64,000 nucleotides of DNA from Physcia stellaris (taxonomy: Eukaryota > Ascomycota > Lecanoromycetes > Caliciales > Physciaceae), in the NCBI GenBank assembly GCA_018902385.1, contig JABSSW010000022.1:372001-436000 (forward strand), given 5' to 3'. Under the pieces are notes generated by a model. That model worked only from the letters and a program-made list of their open reading frames with translations, was not told where the DNA came from and ran no database searches. The first letter of the stretch is position 1; every line of letters starts with the position of its first letter. A program made the position numbers and the translations under genes. This document shows, piece by piece, positions 33,115 to 44,146 of the stretch.

Positions 33115-35674
33115 TCAATCCACTCCCCCTTCATCTTTCGATCGCAGTAGCTCCAGCACCTGCTCCCCGACGGCCCGCGCCTGATCCTCACTTATCCGCT
33201 GCACTACTCGCCTCACCCGCTCCATCCCTCCAGCACGCAGCAACCTCTCTCTCCCAGCTTCCACACTAGCAACACAGCCCACCGCCACCAGGCCCCTATG
33301 CACACACCCCTCATCCTCATCCTCCACCAAAGCTAGCAGCCTCTCCACACCGCCTTCTCTATCTAGTACATTCTTCACGCCCCCTTCCGCGGTCACAACG
33401 GACGCTATAGCGCCTCCAGCCGCGCTTCGAGTGGCTATGTCCTCCGAGTCTGCCAGCGCGAGGAGGATATGGATCCGTCGCCTTGCGTCTGGTGTTGGAA
33501 GCGCGAAAAGCTCGGCCCCAGCTTGTGAAGCCGTGAGGTTGCAACAGAGCTCTGTCGCGGCGCGGGCAATCATGGAATGATTGCTCAGCACTAAGTCCTC
33601 GATCTGAGGGGTGATGAGGCGGATGATTTGCTCTGCAGTTTGCGTGTCGGGCGTTGAAGCTAGATTTGTGAGGGCGAGGAGGGCCTCGAATGTTGGGAGG
33701 AGGTCGCGCGGAGCGGAGGACATACCAGTGTTGAGCGTCTCCGGAGGCGGCGCAAGGAGCGTTAAGAGTGGGCGGATGGTGGATGATAGGGGTGGGGAGC
33801 CGGAAGGAGGGAAGACGAGGGCTGGATCGATGGAGATGAGGGTACGGGCTAGCGCGTGAGAGGCGGTGTGGCGGCATAGATGGTCCTGCGATGTGTTGCC
33901 CGCGATGGAGGTGTAGATTTGCAGGAGGAGTTTGGCGGCGCCTTGCTGGGCAAATCTCCCTCTGTTCTTGGGGTGGCGAGAGAGGGAGAGGAGGATAGAT
34001 AGCATGAGCCAGGTTGAGGCTGCGGAGAAGGTTTTGTGGGAGCGGACAAGGACCAAGACTAGGGATGTTGAAGCGGTTATGATTGCGCAACGTGTTGTGA
34101 CAGCTGCTTCCGAGTTATGGACAGATTCTTGGGTCACAGAAGGGGAGGCATTGGCGTAGGCCTTCAACTGCGCCATTTTCTTCTGCTCTTCTGACATGGT
34201 AGGGAGATACCGTGTCAGATTGTCAAAAATGGTGAGAATTCCGAAGGTAACTGTAGAGTTTTGGGTTGACTTCTTGCTGGCTTCGTTGTTGGTTCGAAGT
34301 CTCTGGATGAGCGCCTCCAGAAACTTAGTATCCTTTATAAGCTGTTCTTTGACCTCTGGTTGCGACGAAGAATATGCTAAGCCTTCGATTGAGGCGTCCT
34401 GACTTATCAAGCTTGGATCCAGCGCCATTTGTTTGAGCTTCTCGACGAGATTCTCATCCTGCTGCCCGACCTTTCCCTCATTCCCTGCCGATTGGTTAGG
34501 AGCTTGCAATTTCGCAAGTATGACAGCAGCAAGTCCGGCGTTTCTTTCACTGCCATGCTTGATAACTCCCTGAAGCCACTGCATGAAATGCGTCTGTAAT
34601 GCTTGCCGACAAGCAGTGTCGAGACACGCAGCACTGAGCATTTCGAGAGCAGCTTGCTCGACCCTGTCCGATTTGTTTTTCTTTTGTAACAGAGGTGCTA
34701 GGGATGGCACGAAGCCTTCAGTGAGGAAGAACGATGAAGCAATGGAAGGGACTAAGGGAAAGACGGCGGCGGCAGCAGAAAAGGCCAGAACAAGATCCTC
34801 ATTCTTTTGGCGTGCAAATCGGATTTGTATGAATCTTAATAGAAGCTTCTGGCCATCGGTCTGGGATGCCTCAAGGTACTTCGCAGTGGCCATAGTTGCT
34901 TGACTTCGAACCTCGACGGGTAGTCGATTATCTAGGGACGACAAGACTGCATCAAAGGTCTCCTCATCTATTAGAGAGTGCAATTTTTCGGCGTCAGCCG
35001 CTAGAAGCCTAGCAATGCCTTTCAACGCTTTGCCGTCATGGTCATGCCCGACTTCCAGAAGCTTTGCCAGGAAGAGTTGAAACACATCTCTCTCGGCAGT
35101 CTCTCGAGCTGTTTCAACGGACCAAGCTGCGGCATCGAGAACGATTGTTGCAAGATAATTGGCTGAGCTGTCACCAAGCCCGTAAAAGTCCTCGAATACA
35201 AGCGTAGCAGATTCGCCAAGCCGTTGTGCTAGGAAAGTCCTGGCACCCACACACTCTCTGAGAAGACCTGCGACAGTGCGGTCGAGAAGTTCATGAGGTC
35301 TTATTCGATCCGTGAGTAGATGCTGGAGACATTCCCTGGCGGTTTCTGCCGGGACCTCGGCCGATCTCGCGAGATAGCTGACGGCTTCCTTGCCAGCTTC
35401 TTCGCTGTTTTCGTCTACGAACTTTCGACATAGCCAGAGTAGAGGGTGTACTGCATCATCAGATTGAATCAAATCGAGAGCTTCCTTCACGTTGGTACTC
35501 TGAGGTGCAAGACTGATGGCCTCTCTGAGTGCTCTGGAGGCCTCCTGCCATGACAGTCAGCGACTGTGGCCTTTTTGCGCGACATCGACCGACCTCAGTC
35601 CGGCCTGCATCATTGAATTGGACTGCTTGAGAAGCAAGCTGATCCGCTCGAGCCTGTTCTTCGATGGGAGCCAT
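33115..35674 (-). CDS. UCS-domain myosin chaperone (She4/UNC-45/Cro1)
   Basis: A chaperone that folds and stabilises myosin heads, needed for actomyosin function and, in fungi, for cytokinesis and polarised growth. Exons (minus) are 35674-35594 and 35544-33115, with a 49-bp intron at 35545-35593; 836 aa. Exon 1 plus the start of exon 2 encodes a TPR-like segment (QAVQFNDAGRTE, EASRALREAISLAPQSTN), shorter than the three-TPR domain of animal UNC-45. The rest is armadillo-like helical repeats with UCS features such as GILTIFDNLTRYLPTMSEEQ, EQKKMAQLKAYAN and LALTNLASTPD, and a well-ordered C-terminal helical bundle. Length and layout match Cro1/She4 of ascomycetes. The ATG at 35674 is the first in frame. 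Confidence 0.88.
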
Positions 35675-36293
35675 CCCGGACGAGTTCTTGGATGCCAACT
35701 AGCGATCTCAGCGGTCGAAAAGATGGATGGAGTAAGATGCCGTGCACCCTAAGGTACTTTTTGAGTAAGCTCAAGTATCATAACCTTGGGTTGAAGCGGT
35801 CTTGGCAGGGGCACTAAACGATGCAGGAACGACACTGCTATTGTTTGATATTATGACCTTGTTCTCTAGCATGGAGAGTGAAAAGGGTACAATGTCAAAC
35901 CTCAGCGCGACTAATAGATCTGCAAAGAGACAAGCTATGTAATACCGCTATTTGTCCAGAATTCAAAGGGTATCTAGATGGACAACACCTTCCCTTCAAC
36001 GCCGAAGTCTGTTCCAAAAGTACCGCACAAGCCGGATATCGGAAACCTGCCCTCGTCTCGAAAGCAGTTCGCTAATTGAAAACAGAGCGTTGACGACCTG
36101 TCAAGTCTTGACCTCCATCCTACAATTCATGGCCAATGATGACGCCCTGCTAGCGCCTAGATACTAGTACACTTCCACCTTGCTTGCCATCATCCCTCAG
36201 ACATTACCTCAAACAGATTCATTCCTCTTTCTCAACATTTCACATACATCAGGCAATTGGTGCGTTGGACTGGACCGACTGAAGATCAAACCG
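35675..36293. other. Intergenic, 0.6 kb
   Basis: The upstream region of the UCS gene and the 3' flank of the SNF2 gene. Nothing is recognised. Confidence 0.5.
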
Positions 36294-39200
36294 TCAAACG
36301 CTTCGAGCGCTTTGTAGGCGTCTTTTGAACGATCCAGGTGCTACTTTCCGTTTCCGCTTGGTGGAAGTTTCATGAACCTCGGCGATGTCAGCGCGAGGAG
36401 TTATTATGCCTGAAGATTCTAGCGTTGTTGCATCCGTCAGCGATTCCGCACGACTCGGCAACTGAGGCTCAACAGCCTTGCGTTGAAGCTCTTGCGCCCT
36501 AAGAAAGTCGTCGTGACGGTCGTCGATTTCGATGGCCCGCTGCCGACAGAATTCACGGGCTTCGGGATTCTCTTCATGATGTTGCGTACAGCTTGGACAG
36601 CTGATATAGTATGCTTGTGTCACAGCAGGAAACCCCAAAACTTCGAACTCTTTCAGATTCTCTCCCAGAAGCTCGGTTTTGTCCCAGTCGAGACAGTCTT
36701 CGCAAAAGCCACGCTCGCACCAGCGACATCGATAGATCATGCCGCCAGCATCTGTCGTCTTCTGTTGACAGTCGAAGCATTGGTGTTGCGGGCAATTAAA
36801 GCCGATCTTAGCTTTCGACCGTGCTTTGAAGTCCCTGTCTAAGCAGAGGTAATGGAAGGACCTTGGACATCCAGAACATAGTACAAGGTCGCCTCCGTCC
36901 CAACAGACAGCACAATGCTTTCGAACAGTCAGCACAATATCATCTGAACAGAAGCTGCAAAGCGTACCTCTTGATTGATGACCTCCGGCTTCTTTTCCCT
37001 CTTCGGCTCTGCGAGACGGGGATCTTTGCCCGCCAAGGTAGGCACAGCCTCCCAATCAGCGCATTGCAAGCTCTCTTTGTTGATAGCAAAGCCATCTATC
37101 ATCACTGTAGTGTTTTTCCCAATTCGTCGTTGCTCACGCGACCATTCTTGCGAGATATCACCGTAATTAGGGACGTCTCTTGCTTTCTTGTAGGTCTTGC
37201 CCTGAAAAACTCTTGACTCAACTACCTCCATCTGAGAGAGCCACTGTTTCTCATCTTCATCTTTAATGTGGTTTTCGCTGGCTTGGCTCTTGCCACCATT
37301 GGTATCTTTTGCTACTAAGTTATCCGCGGGCTTATCCTTGCACTTCTCGAGCATTGTTTCCCAATCCCAATTGAGCATCTCGTTGACATCTAGCTCTGGA
37401 TGAGCCAAAGCCTGCGCGCCTCTCCGGACCAAAGACATGAGCTGACCGGTATCCATTTGGGGCATTTCGTCGTCTGCAGTTGATGTAAGTCGGCCACCGG
37501 GGCCTTTCTTCATTTTCGGCGTTGTATGCAGATCACGCATGCTTTCCGTAACTTTGGCTGACAGATATAGTTTCTTCTGAATGCGTCCCATCATCTGCTC
37601 TTCGACGGTGCCTTGTGTGCACAACTTGTACACCGTAACAGGCTTCGTCTGACCAATTCGGTGAGCACGAGCCTCTGCTTGGAGCATTATCTGTGGATTC
37701 CAATCTTGATCAAGCATGATACACGTCGTTGCGGCTGTCAAATTGATCCCTAGACCACCAGCGCGAGTAGAGACAAGCATAACACGATACTGAGATTCCT
37801 GCTGATTGAAAAGACGAATCCCAAGATTCCTTCGTGCACGAGCAGTGCCGCCATCGAGGCGAGCGTACTTGAATTTGGATCCATCGCCACCACGAAGTAC
37901 TAAGAAATCCTCCGTGCAGTCGAGCATTCGAGTGAAGCCTGAAAATATGAGTACTTTTTCTTTCCGATTTACCACAAGCTCGTTCACTATCTTGTCAAGG
38001 AGAATGAACTTCCCAGAAGCATGAATAATGTGATCACCTATATAGTAGGGGTTCGGCTCCGCATGGGGAAGAAGATACGGGTGGTTGCAGCATTTTCGAA
38101 GTTGCATCAATAAATTCATGAGCTTCCTCCAAGCCGACTTCTTGTTCTCGTCTTGTTGCTCGGCCTCAAGTGCTTGCTTCAAAATTTCTTTGCTTTCTTC
38201 CCAGTCCGCAGTCTTCCCGTCTTTATCAAGTGCCTCGAGCTCCTCAAGACCTTTATCTTGCCAAATAGAGCTCATCTGGTTTTCTTCTTTGAGCACAGCA
38301 GCTTCTTTGCTTTGAGCGCCTTGAAAGAGATCCTCAAGTAGACCTTGATCGGCGCGAGTGAGTAGCCGCTCGTACCAAAAGCGCTGCATAGGAGTGAGTG
38401 GGACATAAAGAAGGATGTCAGTCTTTGGAGGTAAATTAAGATCAACGCCTGGACTATTCTTCATTCTCCGCAGCATGATTAGCTCCAGTAGTCGACGGGC
38501 ATTATCCATAACCTTGGTGTCAACCTTTCCCTTCGAAAGGTCGAATGAGCTCTTGAATAACTCAGATGTCCTTTCGGTAAAGACTTCGGGGTAAAGCCAG
38601 TGGAGAAGGGCCCACAGCTCTTGCATGTTGTTCTGTAACGGGGTTCCCGTAAGGATCAAGCGATATTCAGCACCAAGCCCTTGCAGGGATCTCGAAATCT
38701 GGCTTAGATCATTCTTTATCTTGTGCCCCTCGTCTAGAATCACATAAGACCATACAAATGCTCGCTTGAACCAGCCTTGTTCGGCTGCAAAGCCTTCATA
38801 TGTAGTAACGATGAGGTCGACGCCGCGTTCGTCAATAGGATAGGATTCAGCAGGGTCTAGGTCGATAACCCCTTTACCCTGTGCAGTTCGCCGGTTGTTG
38901 AGCTTGTTCAATGATTGCGTTGTCATGTTGCCATACATATCCTCTTCACCGGTAGCAACTCTTTTCAGACGTTCCCTCTCTTTAACAGGACCATGGAAAC
39001 GTAGCACTTTCAGGCCTGGCGTCCATCGTCTTGACTCAGCCATCCAAGAAGATAGAACACTGAGGGGACAAACGACAATGGCCGGCCGCAATTCTCTGTT
39101 TCCGGAGAGCTTACGATTCTCCTTTAGATACTGAAGTAGAGACAGAGTCTGTAAAGTTTTCCCTAGGCCCATCTCGTCGCCAAGGATGCCAGAAAGACCA

Positions 39201-40018
39201 TTGCGATGTAAGTATATGAGAAACGACAATCCAGATAATTGGTACGGCTTCATGGTCGCCTTGACACCCTGAGGTTGACTAGTGAAGGCCTCGTACGGTA
39301 TATGTGTATCCGGAACATTGGTGTACTGCTCATGGCGCTGATCGACAAGCCGCTGCACATGATTTCCATCAGGGAGCAAAGGCAAGAAATAATCCTTCTT
39401 GGCAATAAAGAAGTTTGCCCTCTTAGCCGCGGTTTCGCTTGCGATCTCATCTCTGACTTCATTTCTAGCGGTCTTTGGCTGTACCTGAGCAGACGGCTGT
39501 GGCCGCAACTTCTTCTTGGTGACCTTACGCTTCTTGGCCGATGGCTTGTCTCCATTTTCTTGTGCACGTAAGGACAATTGCAGGTCCGAGTGTTGTCTCA
39601 GAGAATGGCCAGCCGATGACTTTCGGGGAGGCGGAGTTCGCTCCGGCTCCGACTCTGTGTCGATAATCTCGTTTTCCTCCTCAAGGTAGACGATAGGCTT
39701 TTTTGGGGTGGAAAATGTTGACCCAGCATTGGAAGATTCGGGATCATTTTCGTCATCTGAGATCTCGTATGACACTGGCTGCTTGCGTCGAAGGTCTCTT
39801 GAAGAATGCGTCATTTTAATCTTATACGCGGGAGGTTCGGAGATGGGCAGGGAGACCTTCTTGGGCTGTGAAGTGGGCGAGAATGCGGCTAAAAGCTGTG
39901 ACGCCGTGGTGCCTTTGTGAAATTGTACTTTCGGAGACTCATTTGATGGCCGCCTTCCGAAAGCGGAGAACAATTGTGGCTTTGTAGACGCTAAGGGCGA
40001 TAGAGGGTCCAACGACAT
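36294..40018 (-). CDS. SNF2-family chromatin-remodelling ATPase with C-terminal PHD finger
   Basis: A 1224-aa DNA translocase. Exons (minus) are 40018-36968 and 36917-36294; the 50-bp intron (GTACGC...CGAAAG) joins VINQE to HCAVCWDGGDLVLCSG. The N-terminal 220 residues are disordered and charged. The helicase core has GDEMGLGKTLQT (motif I), DEGHKIKN (II), LTGTPLQNNMQELW (III) and, in the second lobe, STRAGGLGINL and ARAHRIGQTKPV (VI). The core is of the ISWI/CHD-like type. After a linker with no recognised SANT/SLIDE comes a C4HC3 PHD finger (CAVCWDGGDLVLCSGCPRSFH) and a further Cys-rich ZnF (CRWCERGFCEDCL). PHD fingers of this acidic-pocket type often read histone H3 tails. The basic C-terminal tail (TKRKRKVAPGSFKRRLQ) is a likely nuclear signal. 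Confidence 0.92.
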
Positions 40019-40468
40019 CGTGGCCAGTTATTAAAAACAAGAATTCTGCAGATTCAAGCGGCGATGAATAGAGACGATAGATATGCTGAGTTTTCTTCGG
40101 AAACTGCTCCTTGATGTGCAATGCGGAGGAGTTTTCAGGCAGCCATCGGCGATTGACGACCGGGAATTGATGATATTGATATAAAAATGGGTTGTTCTGC
40201 GAGGGCTGAATTCACGTCATCGTACCATCAGCGCACTCGAGCAATGATGCTACTTGTGCTGCCTTGCGAAAAATGGCCGTGACATGCGCGTAAGATGAAA
40301 ATTGGAGTGAAACGCGTCTAGATTGATGGAGCTAAGCCTTACGGAGGACCCATACTGCAGATCACCTGACCCCTGCTCTGTCCTAGAATGCCAAGATCCC
40401 TCCCCATGCAACTTGAGCTACGAGTATACCGACAGTAGCTTGGGCTCTGGAGTACCTCGACTCTCGAG
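40019..40468. promoter_or_regulatory. Divergent promoter, SNF2-PHD gene and POP4
   Basis: 450 bp between two start codons facing apart. No particular site is recognised. Confidence 0.5.
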
Positions 40469-41236
40469 ATGGAGAATCCATCCACAGAAGCCTCAAGGCA
40501 TATAGCAAAAGATCTTCTATCCAAAGCCCACAGTTCAGAGACGGCCTCTACACTCTTCGCTGACAAGGTCCTTCATAAATCCCTTTTCCTGCGCCCTACC
40601 TCTCCAGATCCCACGTCTCAAGATGCTCGCGCTCAACGTCGTCTTCAGCGATTGCGCAAAATAGAACACAGAAAACGAAGGCAGAAGCCGAAGCCTCTGT
40701 CGGCGAAGGAGAAGCGCATAAGCGGCATCTATGATATCCCAAAAGAGCAGCAGAAGTATGCTATTTATGTGCCACTTCATAAGATGTGGGAAGGGTACAT
40801 GTGGGAGGTGCTTGGAATTGAAGAGGGCAAAATGCCTTTCATCACTGCACAAGGAGCGGGATCCAAGCTAGCCAGTGCCGACTATCATGGGGCTGAGTTG
40901 ACAGTCGTAAGGAGTAGATGTGTGGGTATGGTAGGGTTGAAAGGGATCGTGGTCAAGGATACCAAGTTCACATTCCAAATCATTACCGTGAAGGATGCGT
41001 TGAAAAGTATAGGATCCAACATGACTTTTATGTTCTGCATTCATGCTTACCAAGCGTTAGCTGTACCTAAGAAGCATACCGTATTCCGGTTCGAGATACC
41101 ACAACCCTCTTCTTCCGAGGAAGAGGATACTCAGATCCCTTCTTTGCAGTTCGAGCTTCATGGTTCACAATTCGAACAGAGAGCTACCGACAGAGCGACC
41201 AAGAAGTTCAAGCAGAGGCCCATGGCCGATCTGTGA
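40469..41236 (+). CDS. POP4: RNase P/MRP protein subunit Pop4 (Rpp29)
   Basis: A 255-aa single-exon gene for the Rpp29/Pop4 subunit shared by RNase P and RNase MRP, which process precursor tRNA and rRNA. The N-terminal half is basic (RRLQRLRKIEHRKRRQKPKP). The C-terminal half forms the Sm-like barrel of the family: YVPLHKMWEGYMWEVLG, KLASADYHGAELTVVRSRC, VGLKGIVVKDTKFTFQIIT and VPKKHTVFRFEIP. Length and order match fungal Pop4. The ATG at 40469 is the first in frame. It is divergent from the SNF2-PHD gene and convergent with the secreted-protein gene (38 bp between stop codons). Confidence 0.92.
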   Translation: MENPSTEASRHIAKDLLSKAHSSETASTLFADKVLHKSLFLRPTSPDPTSQDARAQRRLQRLRKIEHRKRRQKPKPLSAKEKRISGIYDIPKEQQKYAIYVPLHKMWEGYMWEVLGIEEGKMPFITAQGAGSKLASADYHGAELTVVRSRCVGMVGLKGIVVKDTKFTFQIITVKDALKSIGSNMTFMFCIHAYQALAVPKKHTVFRFEIPQPSSSEEEDTQIPSLQFELHGSQFEQRATDRATKKFKQRPMADL

Positions 41237-41274
41237 GGCACCAGGCGTACTGACTCTACATCTGTCATATCATA

Positions 41275-41811
41275 TCAACCACCATCCCCAGGGGCAAGCA
41301 ATTTCAAAGCCACTCTCAGCATAACCCTGCTCACAGGATTATAAAGTCTGATTTGATACATGCCGGCCCAGCCAATTTGCGCTTCATCAGCCATCAGACC
41401 CACGACGAATGAAACCATCTGCCACGCGATCGGCGACTCCTCGCAGTCGAAACGCAACTCGAATCGGCCGCGGCGAACGCTGAAGCTATGTAGTGGGTCT
41501 AGGAAACGCCATTCCTTGAGTACTGACTCGCTGATGGCGTCATAGAAATGCTCCAAAGTTCGCGCTGCGTTGGAGATGGGGAAAGGAAAGTCCCACGTGT
41601 CCCAGGATAGAACCCAGTCGTTGGTTCTCTGTACGAGTACGCGACGAGAGATGGGCTGTACGTTTCTGCTAAGGCTTTTGGCGGTATCAAGGCTGGGTTC
41701 ATACGTGGCATGGGTTTGAGGAGCTGCAAAGCCGATGGTCTGGTGAAGACAGAAGACACAAAAGAAGATGAGTAAAGCGTTCGCCTTACCTAGTATGCTT
41801 GGGAGCGGCAT
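41275..41811 (-). CDS. Small secreted protein, member B of a local paralogous pair
   Basis: A 178-aa single-exon gene with a signal peptide (MPLPSILGKANALLIFFCVF then CLHQTIGFAAPQ). The mature region contains DWVLSWDTWDFPF, LEHFYDAI, FELRFDCEESPIAWQM and GWAGMYQIRLYN, ending in a hydrophobic VALKLLAPGDGG. It shares LEHFY, a [FL]xC...xxxW core and a GxxGxYQI motif with the gene at 12900-13403, but otherwise the two have diverged strongly. No known domain. The 3' end is 38 bp from the POP4 stop. The function is unknown; a role outside the cell is inferred only from the signal peptide. Confidence 0.75.
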   Translation of the reverse strand: MPLPSILGKANALLIFFCVFCLHQTIGFAAPQTHATYEPSLDTAKSLSRNVQPISRRVLVQRTNDWVLSWDTWDFPFPISNAARTLEHFYDAISESVLKEWRFLDPLHSFSVRRGRFELRFDCEESPIAWQMVSFVVGLMADEAQIGWAGMYQIRLYNPVSRVMLRVALKLLAPGDGG

Positions 41812-42437
41812 ACTTACAATTTACCAAAGAGTAAGAGGTCTTCGCGACTTTGCAAGAACTTATCGTTTTACTTTCACCCTCATGCTTTGCATTTTTAGAC
41901 GGTGACTTTTCGATGACGCTCAAGCGCGGCTGTCGGCAAGGGAGCAGAGCTGACTTCATACTCAAAAGGGGGTTTACTCAGGAGGACGTGCCCAAAAATG
42001 AGGGAGTAGCATTCATAATCGAGAAACCAATATCGCCATGAACGCGAACAACGTACAGCTTCTACAAAGGTGTTCGTGTCAGACAATATCTTGTATCTTA
42101 TCACACTTAAAGTGAAGAAATAGATGACGTTGGATAGTCGTGGTATAGAAACATCGCTGCGTGGAGCATCAACAGCGCTGTGCCGATGATTACCCGACTT
42201 TGAGCACTCCCGAACTGATTTGACCCTCATGTCTTCGCGAGATGCGCTGCTCATTGCTTCGGTATTGACGCATTTGCTATTCGTCTGACGTTTCACAATC
42301 TAACAGTACTAGTATTCTGTGATACAAGGGGAGCCAGAGGAAAACGGGCAGACCTAGGCTTGTCTACTCCCCAATAATGAAAGGGTCGGTTTCAAGGAGC
42401 TTCAAATGATCCCTGTAAGCACATGCAGATACACTGA
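41812..42437. other. Intergenic, 0.6 kb
   Basis: The upstream region of secreted protein B and the 3' flank of the pantoate ligase gene. Nothing is recognised. Confidence 0.5.
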
Positions 42438-43797
42438 TCACTCTCTATCAGCAGACTTCGATGGGTATTTGGAAACCGACTCCTCAGCAAATTCGTCGTT
42501 GCCTTCAGCATAGGAGAATTTGCGTACAAGTTGAGGACCCTTCGGGCGAGGACGATTAGGCTGCTGTAACCCGTAGTAGCCCCGAATTGTCGGTTCGAGC
42601 TTCGAAGTGACCAAATCAAGTCGGATGTTGTCAATCAAGCGAACTGTATTTGTACCACCACCTAGCCCAGTATCCTCTCCCTCCTGGGGATCCTCTATGG
42701 GTAGCATCTTGATTGCGCCGCTCAGGATTGCACCATCTGCAGATTCAACCTTGGAGAGCTCTTCCATTGTTTTCGGATCTGCAAGGGAGAAGTAATCGAC
42801 CACGAACAAAGCGCGCTCTTTTGGCGGTAATTCTTGCTGAATCTCTTGTGTGGCATTGGTAACTTCCCAAGCTGCAGCAAGAAGGTCTTCCCTTTTCCGT
42901 TTTCCAATCACGTAGGCATCTTGCACGTTCGTCAAAGCCTTAAGTAAGACGGTAGCAACCTCTCGCCTTCTCGAACCAAGATAGACATTCCGAGAACTTA
43001 GAGCCAATCCATCGGATTCCCTCACAGTATAACCGACTCGAACTTGGGTATCAAGTTGGAAGTCCTCGATCATTCTCCGGACGACGTAAGTCTGTTGGAT
43101 GTCCTTTTGTCCAAGGTATATCCTTTCAGGCTGCACGATGTTCAGAAGCTTCATAACGACAGTAGCAACACCCCGGAAGAACACAGGCCTCGAAGCACCC
43201 TCCAGAACTGATGACAGAGGTGTGATAGTCACGAACGATCCATGACCATCGACCTCGGATGTAGGTGGGTGGTTTGGATACATGTCTTTCGTTTTGGGTG
43301 CAAACACCGCGGTCAAGCGGCCCATTCTCGTATCTCGGTTGAGTTCAGCAGCAAGAACTGCGAGTTTATTCAGATCCTGCGGTAAGTTTCGTGGATAGCT
43401 AGCGAGATCCTCATTGACCCCGAATTGAGTCGGGTTGACGAATATCGATACGTAGACTTGCTTGTTCTCAGTAGCAGCTTGACGGATCAAAGAAAAGTGG
43501 CCGTCGTGTAAAGCGCCCATGGTGGGTACGAATCCCACGCTTTCGCCATTTAAGAGTGCATGTCTGCGTTTGTTCCGTAATGGGGGGATCGCCCTACACA
43601 GTTGAAAGGATTTTCCATCCATGTGCCTAGCAGTAATAATGCGTTTCGAAATTCTTGGAGTTATGCCTCCCAACTCGCCCCGAATGTTCGACGTTTGTGT
43701 AGGCACAACTAAGAAGAATCAGTATACTATATCTTCCTCTGCTGCTTGCCATAGGCAACTTACGTTGTATGAAAGCACCTCCCACCTTGCGACGCAT
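42438..43797 (-). CDS. PAN6: Pantoate-beta-alanine ligase (pantothenate synthetase)
   Basis: It joins pantoate and beta-alanine with ATP to make pantothenate, the precursor of coenzyme A. Exons (minus) are 43797-43764 (MRRKVGGAFIQ plus one base) and 43708-42438, with a 55-bp intron; 434 aa. The basic N-terminus could be a mitochondrial targeting signal (inference). Catalytic features are FVPTMGALHDGHFSLIRQA (HxGH nucleotide motif), SIFVNPTQFG (pantoate site), FFRGVATVVMKLLNIVQP, YLGQKDIQQ and LALSSRNVYL (SSRN, equivalent to KMSKS). It has an extra C-terminal stretch after the family's usual end (IRLDLVTSKLEP) that is unusual in bacteria but common in fungi. It is divergent from DBP7. Confidence 0.93.
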
Positions 43798-44146
43798 TAT
43801 GTACTTCGTTTAGGCAGAGGGTTGAATATATTCAGAGATCAGGCCTGGACCATTGCCATCGACACCAAGCTCTCGATGTCCAGCAATCTTTGAAGCGGAT
43901 TAGCCCATACTTCAGATCCATTACGTCTCCGCTCCGGGGGTGACCGCCGAAGTGAGATAAAGATCGTGATGGATACTGCAGCGTAGCTTCGAGTTGCGAT
44001 GCGGCGTGCCGAACAAAGTCCAGGGCCTCGGAGGCGTTTCCGCTTTGCCGGGATATCTACCTACGGAAATATTTCATCCCACTACACCGGCTTTTTCTTG
44101 GATTCCTGAGAGCTCTAACACTTTTCTTTGCAGGCTGGTCAGAGCT
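43798..44146. promoter_or_regulatory. Divergent promoter, pantoate ligase and DBP7
   Basis: 349 bp between two start codons facing apart. The DBP7 frame is open upstream to 43994, but no ATG-started extension fits the family. Confidence 0.5.

Noticed and set aside
33359-34090. A 243-residue minus-strand frame
   Set aside because: It is a shadow of the UCS-domain gene in another frame; its His/Pro/Arg-rich composition is not protein-like.
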